Assembly (NCBI GenBank): GCA_029060585.1
Contig: JAIDTS010000320.1
Location: forward strand, 1-9,155
Source: Muribaculaceae bacterium
GTDB lineage: Bacteria > Bacteroidota > Bacteroidia > Bacteroidales > Muribaculaceae
DNA: 9,155 nt
Direction: 5' to 3'
Shown: piece by piece, positions 1 through 6,135 of the stretch
Layout of the letters: every line of letters starts with the position of its first letter
Position numbering within the stretch: position 1 is the stretch's first letter
Made by a program: the position numbers and the translations under genes
Notes under the pieces: generated by a model
What the model was told of the DNA's origin: nothing
What the model saw: the letters and a program-made list of their open reading frames with translations, nothing else
Database searches by the model: none

Positions 1-994
1 GCGACTGGTTGCAGGTCACGATGATGGTGTTGATGATGTCTTCCACCGTAGCGCCACGGCTGAGGTCGTTGACGGGAGCCGCGAGACCCTGGAGGATCGG
101 GCCTACCGCGCCGGCGCCGGAGAGACGCTGAACGAGCTTATCGCCGATGTTGCCGGCTTCGAGCGACGGGAAAATAAGGGTGTTGGCGTGTCCGGCAACC
201 TCGCTGCCGGGAGCCTTCTGGGCTCCAACGCTCGGCACGATGGCGGCGTCGCTCTGGAGCTCGCCGTCAACCTTAAGTTCCGGAGCAAGCTGATGCACGA
301 GTTCGGCTGCGTTGCGCACCTTGTCGACACGCTCATGGCTCGCGCTGCCCTTTGTGGAGAAGCTAAGCATAGCCACTACGGGGTCGAGGCCAGCGATATT
401 CTTAGTGGTCTTGGCTGTCTCAATGGCGATCTGCGCGAGTTCCTCGGTGGTCGGATCAGGAACGACGGCGCAATCCGCGAAAACGAGCATTCCGTTGTCG
501 CCGAACTTGCATCCTTCGGGCAGGAGCATGATAAAGGCACCGCTCACGCAAGTCACGCCGGGTTTGGTCTTCAGCACCTGGAACGCGGCACGAAGCACGC
601 TTGAAGTAGGACTGAGCGCACCGGCCACCATACAGTCGGCGTCACCTGCCTTGATCATGAGGCATCCGAGATAGAGAGGATTCTTCACCTGATAGCGGGC
701 ATCGTCGATTGTCATGCCCTTCTTCTTGCGGAGCTCGCAGAGGAGTTCTGCGTATTTTTCCGTGAATTCAACGTCGTCAGGGTCGCAGATGCGGGCATTC
801 TTGATGTTTGCGAGGCCAAGTTCGTCAGCCTTTGCGAGGATGTTCTCTGCCTTGCCTAAGAAAGTCACTTCGGCGATCTTTTCGGCCAGAATGTGGTCGG
901 CAGCCTTCAGTGTTCGTGGTTCGAGAGATTCGGGAAGGACGAGTCTCTGTGGATTTTCCTTGGCCTTAGCGGTCAGTCTTTCAAAAAGTGTCAT
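1..994 (-). CDS. pta: Phosphate acetyltransferase (partial, C-terminus cut by window edge)
   Basis: Converts acetyl-CoA and phosphate to acetyl phosphate and CoA, normally feeding acetate kinase for ATP in anaerobic acetate production; cytoplasmic. 331 codons are visible from the ATG at 994, with no stop before base 1. The family's short form (no N-terminal DRTGG regulatory domain) is about 335-340 residues, so only a few C-terminal residues are missing. Family signatures: LVLPES (18-23), DCMVAGALSPT (120-130), the SFSTKGSA loop (211-218), NTLIFPSLEAGNIG (271-284), GPILQG (298-303) and NDLSRG (309-314). The start is chosen because MTLFERLTAKAKENP matches the usual Pta N-terminus and a TAAATTTG -7 box lies about 80 nt upstream. 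It diverges from the permease gene. Its usual partner ackA is not in the window and could lie beyond base 1 (inference). Confidence 0.96.
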   Translation of the reverse strand, partial: MTLFERLTAKAKENPQRLVLPESLEPRTLKAADHILAEKIAEVTFLGKAENILAKADELGLANIKNARICDPDDVEFTEKYAELLCELRKKKGMTIDDARYQVKNPLYLGCLMIKAGDADCMVAGALSPTSSVLRAAFQVLKTKPGVTCVSGAFIMLLPEGCKFGDNGMLVFADCAVVPDPTTEELAQIAIETAKTTKNIAGLDPVVAMLSFSTKGSASHERVDKVRNAAELVHQLAPELKVDGELQSDAAIVPSVGAQKAPGSEVAGHANTLIFPSLEAGNIGDKLVQRLSGAGAVGPILQGLAAPVNDLSRGATVEDIINTIIVTCNQS

Positions 995-1020
995 GGTCTT
1001 TTATTTTGAGTTTTAAGGGG

Positions 1021-1034
1021 CGGCCCGAGGGCCG
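1021..1034 (-). other. GC-rich hairpin in the pta leader
   Basis: A perfect inverted repeat, CGGCC / GGCCG around a 4-nt loop, lies inside the predicted untranslated leader of pta, about 27 nt before the start codon. It stands out against AT-rich surroundings. There is no T-run after it on either strand, so it is not an intrinsic terminator. It may affect transcript stability or translation, or be an interspersed palindrome; I cannot tell which. Confidence 0.45.
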
Positions 1035-1072
1035 GAGCTTAGGTTTAGTTGTCGAGAAGAAATAACAATACG

Positions 1073-1080
1073 CAAATTTA
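1073..1080 (-). promoter_or_regulatory. Probable pta promoter, -7 element
   Basis: On the minus strand this reads TAAATTTG, a full match to the Bacteroidetes -7 consensus TAnnTTTG. No TTTG or TTG is found at the expected spacing of 19-21 nt upstream, so the -33 element is weak or absent. A start about 7 nt downstream would give a leader of roughly 70 nt before the pta ATG. Confidence 0.5.
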
Positions 1081-1124
1081 GCAAAAAATATTGGAATAAG
1101 ACCCTAATATGCGGAATTATTTTG

Positions 1125-1132
1125 TAACTTTG
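1125..1132 (+). promoter_or_regulatory. Probable permease-gene promoter, -7 element
   Basis: TAACTTTG matches the Bacteroidetes -7 consensus TAnnTTTG. No clear -33 TTTG is seen at 19-21 nt upstream. A transcript start near 1138 would leave a leader of only about 10 nt before the ATG at 1148. It also excludes the upstream ATG at 1109, which would lie before the transcript begins. It is divergent from the pta -7 box, 44 nt away. Confidence 0.55.
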
Positions 1133-1147
1133 CATTCAGAAAAAGAT

Positions 1148-3100
1148 ATGAAAATAGTAAAGCGCCTCCATATCTTCATGCTGCAGACGTTTCTGCCGCT
1201 ATTCGCGATGACATTCCTCATCGTGCTCTTCATCGTGTTGATGCAGTTTCTGTGGAAGTATATCGACCAGCTCGTAGGCAAGGGACTGGGTATGGACGTC
1301 ATCGGAGAGCTGTTCTTCTACGCCGCCCTGTCGATGGTGCCTATGGCGTTGCCTCTGGCCATCCTCCTCGCATCACTGATGACCTTCGGCAATCTCGGAG
1401 AGAAATTCGAGCTCACTGCAATGAAGGCGTCGGGAATCTCGCTGATCAGGGTCATGGCTCCGCTGATATTCGTAGTCGGGCTGCTGGCCGTCGGAGCCTT
1501 CTTCTTTCAGAACAACGTGCTTCCGAAAGCTCAGGTCAAGATGTGGACGCTCCTTTTCTCAGTCCGTCAGAAATCTCCTGAGGTTGAAATCCCTGAAAAC
1601 GTATTCTACGACCAGATACCGGGCTACAATCTTCTCGTAAAGGAGAAGAACAAGGAGACAGGCATGCTCTACGACGTCATGATCTACGACGTGAACCGGG
1701 GCGACAACGTCACAATCCTTCTCGCCGACTCAGCACAGATGGCCATGACTCCGGAGATGAGCCACCTATATCTGCATCTTTATGAGGGGGAGCAGTTCGA
1801 GAATCTCCGCGAGCAGCGCACCAGTGACCGCAACGTACCTTTCCGCCGCGAGAATTTCTTCGACAAGCAGATCCTCATACCATTCGACGCCAACTTCAAC
1901 CGCCTTGACGAGCAGGGGATGAGGCAGCAATATGTAGGCAAGAACATAGCCGAACTCCATCAGAGCATCGACTCAATAGGGCACCGCGTGGATTCGATCG
2001 GCGACATGTTCTCGCGCGACCTGAGGCGCGATGCCTCGGAGGTGCTTCCGCGTCCGGATATGATCAATGTCACCCGCAGCGACGGCAGCATCGACGAATA
2101 TGCCGTCAAGCGCAAGGAAGAGATAAAGAAGGAATCGGAGGAACTTAAGAAGGCCGCGCGCCCTCTTTCCATCGATTCAGTGCTCAATTCAATGCCTCCG
2201 GCTCAGGCCGCGCAGTTAATAGGGCAGGCCCTGGGAGTCTCTCGGGAGCATCAGAACGTCACCGAATTCAAGAGCCTAACGATGGAGGAGGAGAAGAAAA
2301 GCATAAGGCGCCACGAAATTGAGCTCATCAAGAAGTATACGCTATCGGTGGCCTGCATCATATTCTTCTTTATCGGCGCCCCGTTGGGAGCAATCATCCG
2401 CAAGGGTGGTCTGGGAACTCCACTGGTGGTGTCGATATTCCTATTCCTCGTATACTACATCTTCGACAATACCGGATACAAAATGGCCCGCGACGGACGC
2501 TGGCCTGTAGCAGTAGGCATATGGCTCTCTACCATGGTGCTCGCTCCCTTGGGAGCCTACGTGACATGGAAGGCGATGAACGATTCATCCGTATTCGACA
2601 GCGACCGTTACAAGAACTTCTTCAGGCGTATAATAGGATTGAGGTCGTCGCGTCATGTGCCTCTTAAGGAGGTTATCATCCGCGATATCGATAAAGATAG
2701 GGCGGATAGGATGCTTGAGATTGTCTCATCCCGCTGCGAGGCGTTGGCTCTGTCTGTGGCTCCCGTTAGAAACCTATGGAAGTCGTATGTAGCATATTTC
2801 CTTGAGGGGATCGATACCCGACGCATCCATACGGTGGCTGATGAACTCAACCGCACCATCGACTATCTTTCCGACAGCCGCGACCCGAAGGTTGTGCTCA
2901 AGCTGTCTGAGATTCCGGTCATCCGTGTCCTATGGGTCTACGCGCCCACTCCCCGGCGATGGATGGGATATGTGGCGCTTGCGCTTATACCGGTTTCCGT
3001 CCCGCTGTGGCTCTACGGGCAGCGTTGCCTGCGTAATCTTCGCAATGACTTGAGGAAGACGTCGCAGGTATGTGGGGAGGTTATTGAGTTGTTGGGTTGA
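1148..3100 (+). CDS. LptF/LptG (YjgP/YjgQ) family permease
   Basis: Inner-membrane permease of the LPS-export ABC transporter family; in well-studied bacteria LptF and LptG work with the LptB ATPase to pull LPS out of the inner membrane. 650 residues from the ATG at 1148; an in-frame ATG at 1109 lies upstream of the predicted -7 box and adds a polar tail, so it is rejected. Apparent membrane segments: about 13-35, 53-79 and 101-121; then a large soluble, presumably periplasmic region (about 125-395); then 397-417, 425-441 and 453-474. Family hallmarks are ELTAMKASGISL (88-99) and FFIGAPLGAIIRKGGLG (407-423). The protein is much longer than the E. coli proteins (about 360 aa): there is a charged insert around 255-390 and a C-terminal extension of about 170 residues with a seventh membrane segment (605-624). 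I cannot decide between F and G. No terminator is evident before the tRNA. Confidence 0.93.
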   Translation: MKIVKRLHIFMLQTFLPLFAMTFLIVLFIVLMQFLWKYIDQLVGKGLGMDVIGELFFYAALSMVPMALPLAILLASLMTFGNLGEKFELTAMKASGISLIRVMAPLIFVVGLLAVGAFFFQNNVLPKAQVKMWTLLFSVRQKSPEVEIPENVFYDQIPGYNLLVKEKNKETGMLYDVMIYDVNRGDNVTILLADSAQMAMTPEMSHLYLHLYEGEQFENLREQRTSDRNVPFRRENFFDKQILIPFDANFNRLDEQGMRQQYVGKNIAELHQSIDSIGHRVDSIGDMFSRDLRRDASEVLPRPDMINVTRSDGSIDEYAVKRKEEIKKESEELKKAARPLSIDSVLNSMPPAQAAQLIGQALGVSREHQNVTEFKSLTMEEEKKSIRRHEIELIKKYTLSVACIIFFFIGAPLGAIIRKGGLGTPLVVSIFLFLVYYIFDNTGYKMARDGRWPVAVGIWLSTMVLAPLGAYVTWKAMNDSSVFDSDRYKNFFRRIIGLRSSRHVPLKEVIIRDIDKDRADRMLEIVSSRCEALALSVAPVRNLWKSYVAYFLEGIDTRRIHTVADELNRTIDYLSDSRDPKVVLKLSEIPVIRVLWVYAPTPRRWMGYVALALIPVSVPLWLYGQRCLRNLRNDLRKTSQVCGEVIELLG

Positions 3101-3124
3101 TTTTGCGTTTTTTGTGGAATAAAA

Positions 3125-3156
3125 TTTGGGGGAATCGGAAATTATTATTAATTTTG
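3125..3156 (+). promoter_or_regulatory. tRNA-Leu promoter (-33 and -7)
   Basis: TTTG at 3125-3128 and TAATTTTG at 3149-3156 are separated by 20 nt, a near-ideal Bacteroidetes sigma-ABfr promoter. The expected start near 3162 gives a 5' leader of about five bases before the mature tRNA. Confidence 0.75.
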
Positions 3157-3167
3157 CATTCGGAAAA

Positions 3168-3249
3168 GCGCTTGTGGCGTAATTGGTAGCCGCGCTAGAC
3201 TTAGGATCTAGTGCCGAAAGGCGTGGGGGTTCGAGTCCCCCCGGGCGCA
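3168..3249 (+). tRNA. tRNA-Leu, anticodon UAG
   Basis: A class II tRNA of 82 nt. The acceptor arm GCGCTTG (3168-3174) pairs with CGGGCGC (3242-3248), leaving discriminator A at 3249. The D-stem is GCG/CGC with GG in the loop. The anticodon stem CTAGA (3195-3199) pairs with TCTAG (3207-3211) around loop CTTAGGA, placing TAG at 3202-3204. A long variable arm (3212-3224) has a GCC-GAAA-GGC stem-loop, and the T-arm is GGGGG-TTCGAGT-CCCCC (3225-3241). The long variable arm, A discriminator and UAG anticodon all agree with leucine (reads CUN codons). The bases after 3249 are CAG, so CCA is not encoded and must be added enzymatically. Confidence 0.97.
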
Positions 3250-3254
3250 CAGCG

Positions 3255-3286
3255 AAAAGGGCATTGCCAGCTGGCAATGCCCTTTT
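3255..3286. terminator. Bidirectional intrinsic terminator (perfect 32-bp palindrome)
   Basis: AAAAGGGCATTGCCAG (3255-3270) is followed directly by its exact reverse complement (3271-3286). Folded RNA has a GC-rich stem of about 14 bp ending in four Us on either strand. It lies 5 nt after the tRNA and 20 nt after the stop of the convergent membrane-protein gene, so it can end both transcripts. Confidence 0.85.
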
Positions 3287-3306
3287 ATTCATTACTATTA
3301 TATGCA

Positions 3307-4065
3307 TCAGAAACGGATGCCGATTACGCCGGAGCATTGGGCGAGGCGGGTGGTGATGTCGTTGCATTCGAGGCCCTGGAAGCGGTAGTCGAAGCCGAGG
3401 GTGAGGGCATAGCGTCCGAGCTGCCAGTCGGCCCTCAGTCGGCTGCGCACCTGCGGACGGTTGCCCCACCATCCGAAATGAGCGAGTCCGTTGTGGTTGC
3501 CGAGATAGATCTCATAGTATGTCTCGCCATAAGCGGGGCAGAAGAAACATCCGAGAGAGGGAATCTCAAGGCTCTCGCTTATGCGGAGCGGTTTGCCGCA
3601 GAGCTTCAGCCGATCGTAGCCTCCTCTTGCCGTAAGAGTTGCTCCAGCCCACATCAATGCCTGGGCGGGATTGTTGCCGTTGCGAGGAAGGTAGAGCACT
3701 CCACCGTCAGCTCCGACGGTGGCTCCAAGAGCCCAGCTGAACCCCGATGGCGTGTTCCATAATCCTTCCACACCCCAGTCGAGCCGGAATGTCAGGTCGT
3801 ACATCCGTGAATTCTTTGCGGGGCTGAGAAGATAGCCGTAGTCGAATTGCGCATGCGCCTGCATGCCGACAGTCCTGTCGCGCCATGCCGGATGTCGCCA
3901 CTCATAGGAGAGGCCGTAGCCGGGTCCGGTGTAGGTCAGCGGTGAGAGGTATGTGCATCGGGTGGTCTGATGACCCCAGATGAATTCGAGGTGTTGCTCT
4001 GCTTTCGCCGGAATTATTGTAGCGATGAGGCAGATTATGGCTATGGCGTATCTTCTGAAATGCAT
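3307..4065 (-). CDS. Secreted probable outer-membrane beta-barrel protein (DUF3316-like, tentative)
   Basis: 252 residues from the ATG at 4065. The N-terminus MHFRRYAIAIICLIATIIPAKA is a classical signal peptide with probable cleavage after AKA (residue 22). The rest alternates aromatic and polar residues in short strands joined by glycine-rich turns (for example 46-55, 67-80, 107-116, 138-150 and 217-230) and ends in phenylalanine, as many outer-membrane barrels do. Composition and length recall Bacteroidales DUF3316 proteins, but no motif I can see proves that; function is unknown. Residues 173-178 contain a C-x-x-C pair, and Cys234/Cys244 could form another. The frame stays open upstream to an ATG at 4221, but that tail runs through a hairpin and a repeat element and would bury the signal peptide, so it is rejected. 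It stands alone, convergent with the tRNA, and no promoter is recognisable upstream. Confidence 0.75.
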   Translation of the reverse strand: MHFRRYAIAIICLIATIIPAKAEQHLEFIWGHQTTRCTYLSPLTYTGPGYGLSYEWRHPAWRDRTVGMQAHAQFDYGYLLSPAKNSRMYDLTFRLDWGVEGLWNTPSGFSWALGATVGADGGVLYLPRNGNNPAQALMWAGATLTARGGYDRLKLCGKPLRISESLEIPSLGCFFCPAYGETYYEIYLGNHNGLAHFGWWGNRPQVRSRLRADWQLGRYALTLGFDYRFQGLECNDITTRLAQCSGVIGIRF

Positions 4066-4078
4066 TATGGAAAGGATG

Positions 4079-4124
4079 AAAAAACGGTATGGTATTCCGT
4101 ATGGATAGACGGAAATACCATACC
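4079..4124 (-). terminator. Terminator-like hairpin with T6 run just upstream of the barrel-protein start
   Basis: On the minus strand a 16-nt arm (4124-4109) and a 15-nt arm (4100-4086) pair perfectly apart from one bulged base, around an 8-nt loop. After one further base comes a run of six Ts (4084-4079). This is the layout of an intrinsic terminator, though the stem is rather AT-rich. It ends only about 14 nt before the ATG at 4065. It could end the operon that finishes at 4343 or act as an attenuator in the leader of the next gene. Confidence 0.6.
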
Positions 4125-4133
4125 TGCTTATCT

Positions 4134-4332
4134 TTAAGTAGCTAAGAAAAATTAAACGACATATATCACAAAGTAGACTGAGAAGAGTCTTGATATGATA
4201 CAAGCGGCTAATTTTGGTCATCTCGGCCTTGTCGCTCAGTCGCTTAGCTCGCTAAGCTTCTTTACTCCGCGACCAATCTGCCTCAAAATTATCTCGCATC
4301 TATCATATCATTAATTTCCCTTAGCTACTTAA
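4134..4332. mobile_element. MITE-like 199-bp element with 22-nt imperfect terminal inverted repeats
   Basis: The ends 4134-4155 (TTAAGTAGCTAAG...) and 4311-4332 (...CTTAGCTACTTAA) are inverted copies matching at 19 of 22 positions. Inside them a second inverted pair, TGATATGATA (4191-4200) and TATCATATCA (4301-4310), continues the match into AATTTTG / CAAAATT. A central hairpin GCTTAGC-TC-GCTAAGC (4242-4257) lies near the middle, and a side hairpin AGACT-loop-AGTCT (4175-4190) sits in the left arm. The whole can fold as one branched hairpin. The outermost TTAA at each end could be a target-site duplication. No transposase is encoded. A non-autonomous transposable element is the best explanation; a structured RNA is the alternative. 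It fills most of the 277-bp gene-free gap 4066-4342. Confidence 0.55.
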
Positions 4333-4342
4333 TAATCGATCT

Positions 4343-5155
4343 TTATTCTTTTGAGGCGCGGCGGGCGCGGCGGCGCGGTTGCGGCTGTTCGGTGACAACC
4401 TCCTCCACTCCGGCGAGAACGCCGTCGATGAGGATGCGTCCGCAGTATTCGCATACGATCACCTTCTTGTGCATCTTGATCTCAAGCTGGCGCTGGGGCG
4501 GGATGCGGTTGAAGCAGCCGCCGCAAGCGTTACGCTGCACGCATACGATGCCGAGGCCGTTGCGGGCGTTCTTGCGGATACGCTTGAAGGCGTTGAGCGT
4601 ATAGTCGTCGATCTTCGTCTCCAGTTCCTTTGCCTGCATGAGGAGCTTTTCCTCCTCCTGCTTTGTCTCGGAGATGATATCCTCGAGTTCCTTCTTCTTG
4701 TCCTCGAGATTGTGCTCACGGTCTGTGAGTTCCTCCTGAGTCTTTACAATCTCTTCCTGCTTGTCGTTGATCTTATGCTGGGCGTCGCGGATATTCTTTT
4801 CGGCGAGTTCGATCTCGAGGTTCTCGAATTCCTTTTCCTTCTCGAGGAACGCGAACTCACGGTTGTTGCGCACGTTGTTGATCTGCTCGTCATAGCGAGC
4901 GATCTTTTCGTGGCGCATCTCGATCTCACCCTTCTTCACGTTGATCAGATCCTCGTGGCGGTGGATCTCATCCTGATAATTCTGTATACGTGTCTGCAGG
5001 CGGATGATGTCGTCTTCAAGGTCTTTCACCTCAAGAGGAAGCTCTCCGCGGACGTTCTTGATGCGGTCTACCTCCGAGAGGCAAGTCTGGAGGCGGTAGA
5101 GGGCTGTGAGACGCTCCTCAACAGAGCGCTCTTTGTCTGTTTTTTTTTCTGCCAT
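4343..5155 (-). CDS. Coiled-coil C4-type zinc-ribbon protein (DUF164 / zf-RING_7 family)
   Basis: 270 residues. Residues about 12-195 are a highly charged, heptad-patterned coiled coil, probably an antiparallel helical hairpin; the family hallmark NNREFAFLEKEKE (97-109) is present. A zinc ribbon follows, with the pairs Cys211/Cys214 (CGGC) and Cys235/Cys238 (CEYC) separated by the usual RIPPQRQLEI segment; Cys205 is an extra nearby cysteine. The tail is basic (RRRARR, 261-266). Characterised relatives include H. pylori HP0958 (flagellar/RNA chaperone role) and chlamydial CdsZ, but neither role transfers to this organism, which shows no flagellar or secretion genes here. It is the last gene of the probable aspS-nif3 operon, 97 nt after nif3, with no promoter in the gap. 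Codons 2-5 contain an A9 run. Exact role unknown. Confidence 0.9.
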   Translation of the reverse strand: MAEKKTDKERSVEERLTALYRLQTCLSEVDRIKNVRGELPLEVKDLEDDIIRLQTRIQNYQDEIHRHEDLINVKKGEIEMRHEKIARYDEQINNVRNNREFAFLEKEKEFENLEIELAEKNIRDAQHKINDKQEEIVKTQEELTDREHNLEDKKKELEDIISETKQEEEKLLMQAKELETKIDDYTLNAFKRIRKNARNGLGIVCVQRNACGGCFNRIPPQRQLEIKMHKKVIVCEYCGRILIDGVLAGVEEVVTEQPQPRRRARRASKE

Positions 5156-5163
5156 TTTTATTT

Positions 5164-5195
5164 AATTGAGAATTGAGAATTGAGAATTGAGAATT
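5164..5195. repeat. 7-bp tandem repeat (AATTGAG, about 4.6 copies)
   Basis: AATTGAG is repeated exactly at 5164, 5171, 5178 and 5185 and ends in AATT. It occupies the gap between nif3 and the zinc-ribbon gene, ending 8 nt before the latter's start codon. On the other side of the gap two related heptads (AAGAGTT and ATGAGTT on the plus strand, 5248-5261) overlap the nif3 stop codon. The middle of the gap (5198-5247) shows no promoter or terminator. Confidence 0.9.
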
Positions 5196-5252
5196 ATAGC
5201 CATTCCCGATTTTCAATATTCAATTCCGGTTAATGATCGTTTAAATTATGAG

Positions 5253-6050
5253 TTAAGAGTTGTGCATTAAGCAAATTGGGTTTCGCTCACACTCCGAGAA
5301 ATAGATGACGCAGTCGGGACATGCCGAGCGGATGGCGCGGCTTAGGATCTTGCGGCTGCAGAGCTCGCTCTCGAAGTGGCCGATGTCGGCAAGAAGGATC
5401 TCGGATCCATAGCTCGTGAAGTCGTGATATTTGAGGTCGCCGCAGATATATACGTCGGCACCGGATGCCAACGCCTTCCGGATCAGGCTTCCTCCGGATC
5501 CTCCGCAGAGGGCTACCTTGCGCACCACGATGCCCGGGGTCTGCGCCGAATATCGAAGGTCTTTGACCTCGAATGTCTCCTTTACCTTTCTCAGAAACTC
5601 GAGTTTAGGAGTGGGGGAGACATTTCCGACCACGCCTAACCCTTCCTTTCCGTCGCCCGAAGCGCTCTTTTCGAGCGGATAGCAGTCTTTCATGCCGAGC
5701 ATGTGGGCCATCTCGTAGCTCACACCCTCGAATGCTGAGTCGAGATTTGTGTGGGCGGAATAAATGGCGATATCGTGCCGAAGCGCGCCAGCCACTATCC
5801 GTTCGGTAGGATTGGCCCCAGTAAGGTGTTTCAGGCCGCCGAAAATGAGCGGGTGGTGGCTAACTATCATGTTGCAGTCCCGCTTCCTGGCCTCCTGGAG
5901 AATCTCTTCAGTGACGTCGAGGCACAGCAGAACGCCGGTCACCTCCATTTCGCGGTCGCCGACCTGAAGGCCGGGATTGTCCCAGTCTTCCTTCAGGCTT
6001 AGCGGCGCGAAGTCTTCTATGGCTTTTGCAATGTCCTTTACCTTGAGCAT
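5253..6050 (-). CDS. Nif3-like dinuclear metal-centre protein (DUF34)
   Basis: 265 residues from the ATG at 6050. The family forms toroidal hexamers holding two metal ions per subunit; its activity is unsettled, and the automatic name GTP cyclohydrolase 1 type 2 homolog is not secure. Likely metal ligands: His65 and His66 (SHHPLIFGG), Asp104 (SAHTNLD) and His225/Glu229 (GHFESE), with the same H-x3-E spacing as E. coli YbgI. Other signatures are DNPGLQVGD (24-32) and GDLKYHD (204-210). It is the short form without the central insert of B. subtilis YqfO. The start MLKVKDIAKAIED fits the family; an in-frame ATG at 6101 lies inside a palindromic repeat and is rejected. It sits 85 nt after aspS and is followed by the zinc-ribbon gene, a pairing seen in other bacteria, including the HP0958-HP0959 locus of H. 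pylori. Confidence 0.94.
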   Translation of the reverse strand: MLKVKDIAKAIEDFAPLSLKEDWDNPGLQVGDREMEVTGVLLCLDVTEEILQEARKRDCNMIVSHHPLIFGGLKHLTGANPTERIVAGALRHDIAIYSAHTNLDSAFEGVSYEMAHMLGMKDCYPLEKSASGDGKEGLGVVGNVSPTPKLEFLRKVKETFEVKDLRYSAQTPGIVVRKVALCGGSGGSLIRKALASGADVYICGDLKYHDFTSYGSEILLADIGHFESELCSRKILSRAIRSACPDCVIYFSECERNPICLMHNS

Positions 6051-6057
6051 TGGTTGT

Positions 6058-6076
6058 GTTTTACGTTTTACGTTTA
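6058..6076. repeat. Short 7-bp tandem repeat (GTTTTAC)
   Basis: GTTTTAC occurs twice in tandem (6058-6064, 6065-6071) and is followed by a partial third copy, GTTTA. It lies just upstream of the nif3 start codon and runs into the 10-bp repeat array. It has the same unit length as the heptads in the next gap of the operon. Confidence 0.7.
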
Positions 6077-6123
6077 TCCATGATTTATCATGTTTTATCA
6101 TGATGCATCATGATATATCATGG
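6073..6123. repeat. Five-copy 10-bp palindromic repeat array between aspS and nif3
   Basis: Five units (one of 11 bp, four of 10 bp) follow TTTATCATGA with few changes. Read in another register they are TGATnnATCA palindromes, of which TGATGCATCA (6101-6110) and TGATATATCA (6111-6120) are perfect. The outer parts, CCATGATTTATCATG (6078-6092) and CATGATATATCATGG (6109-6123), are inverted copies with one mismatch, so the transcript can also form a large stem-loop. The array begins 12 nt past the aspS stop codon. Confidence 0.85.
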
Positions 6124-6135
6124 ATTTTTAACTCC

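Noticed and set aside
1109..1147. Upstream in-frame ATG adding 13 residues to the permease
   Set aside because: It lies upstream of and overlaps the predicted -7 box, and the added residues are not typical of the family N-terminus.
3211..3762. 183-codon plus-strand frame starting inside the tRNA
   Set aside because: It begins within the tRNA and crosses a strong terminator, and is antisense to the signal-peptide-bearing gene.
4173..4180. TACTTTG on the minus strand as a promoter for the barrel-protein gene
   Set aside because: It is one base short of TAnnTTTG and has no -33 element at proper spacing.
4066..4221. Upstream ATG extending the barrel protein by 52 residues
   Set aside because: The extension is encoded by the MITE-like element and the leader hairpin and would place residues in front of a clear signal peptide.
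4379..5176. 265-codon plus-strand open frame opposite the zinc-ribbon gene
   Set aside because: It is Leu/Val-rich antisense of the Glu/Lys-rich coiled coil; the minus frame has clear family motifs.
6051..6101. Upstream ATG extending Nif3 by 17 residues
   Set aside because: It lies within the palindromic repeat array; the family start is MLKVKDIAKAIE at 6050.
5164..6123. Short tandem repeats as a possible CRISPR array
   Set aside because: Units are 7-10 bp with no spacers.
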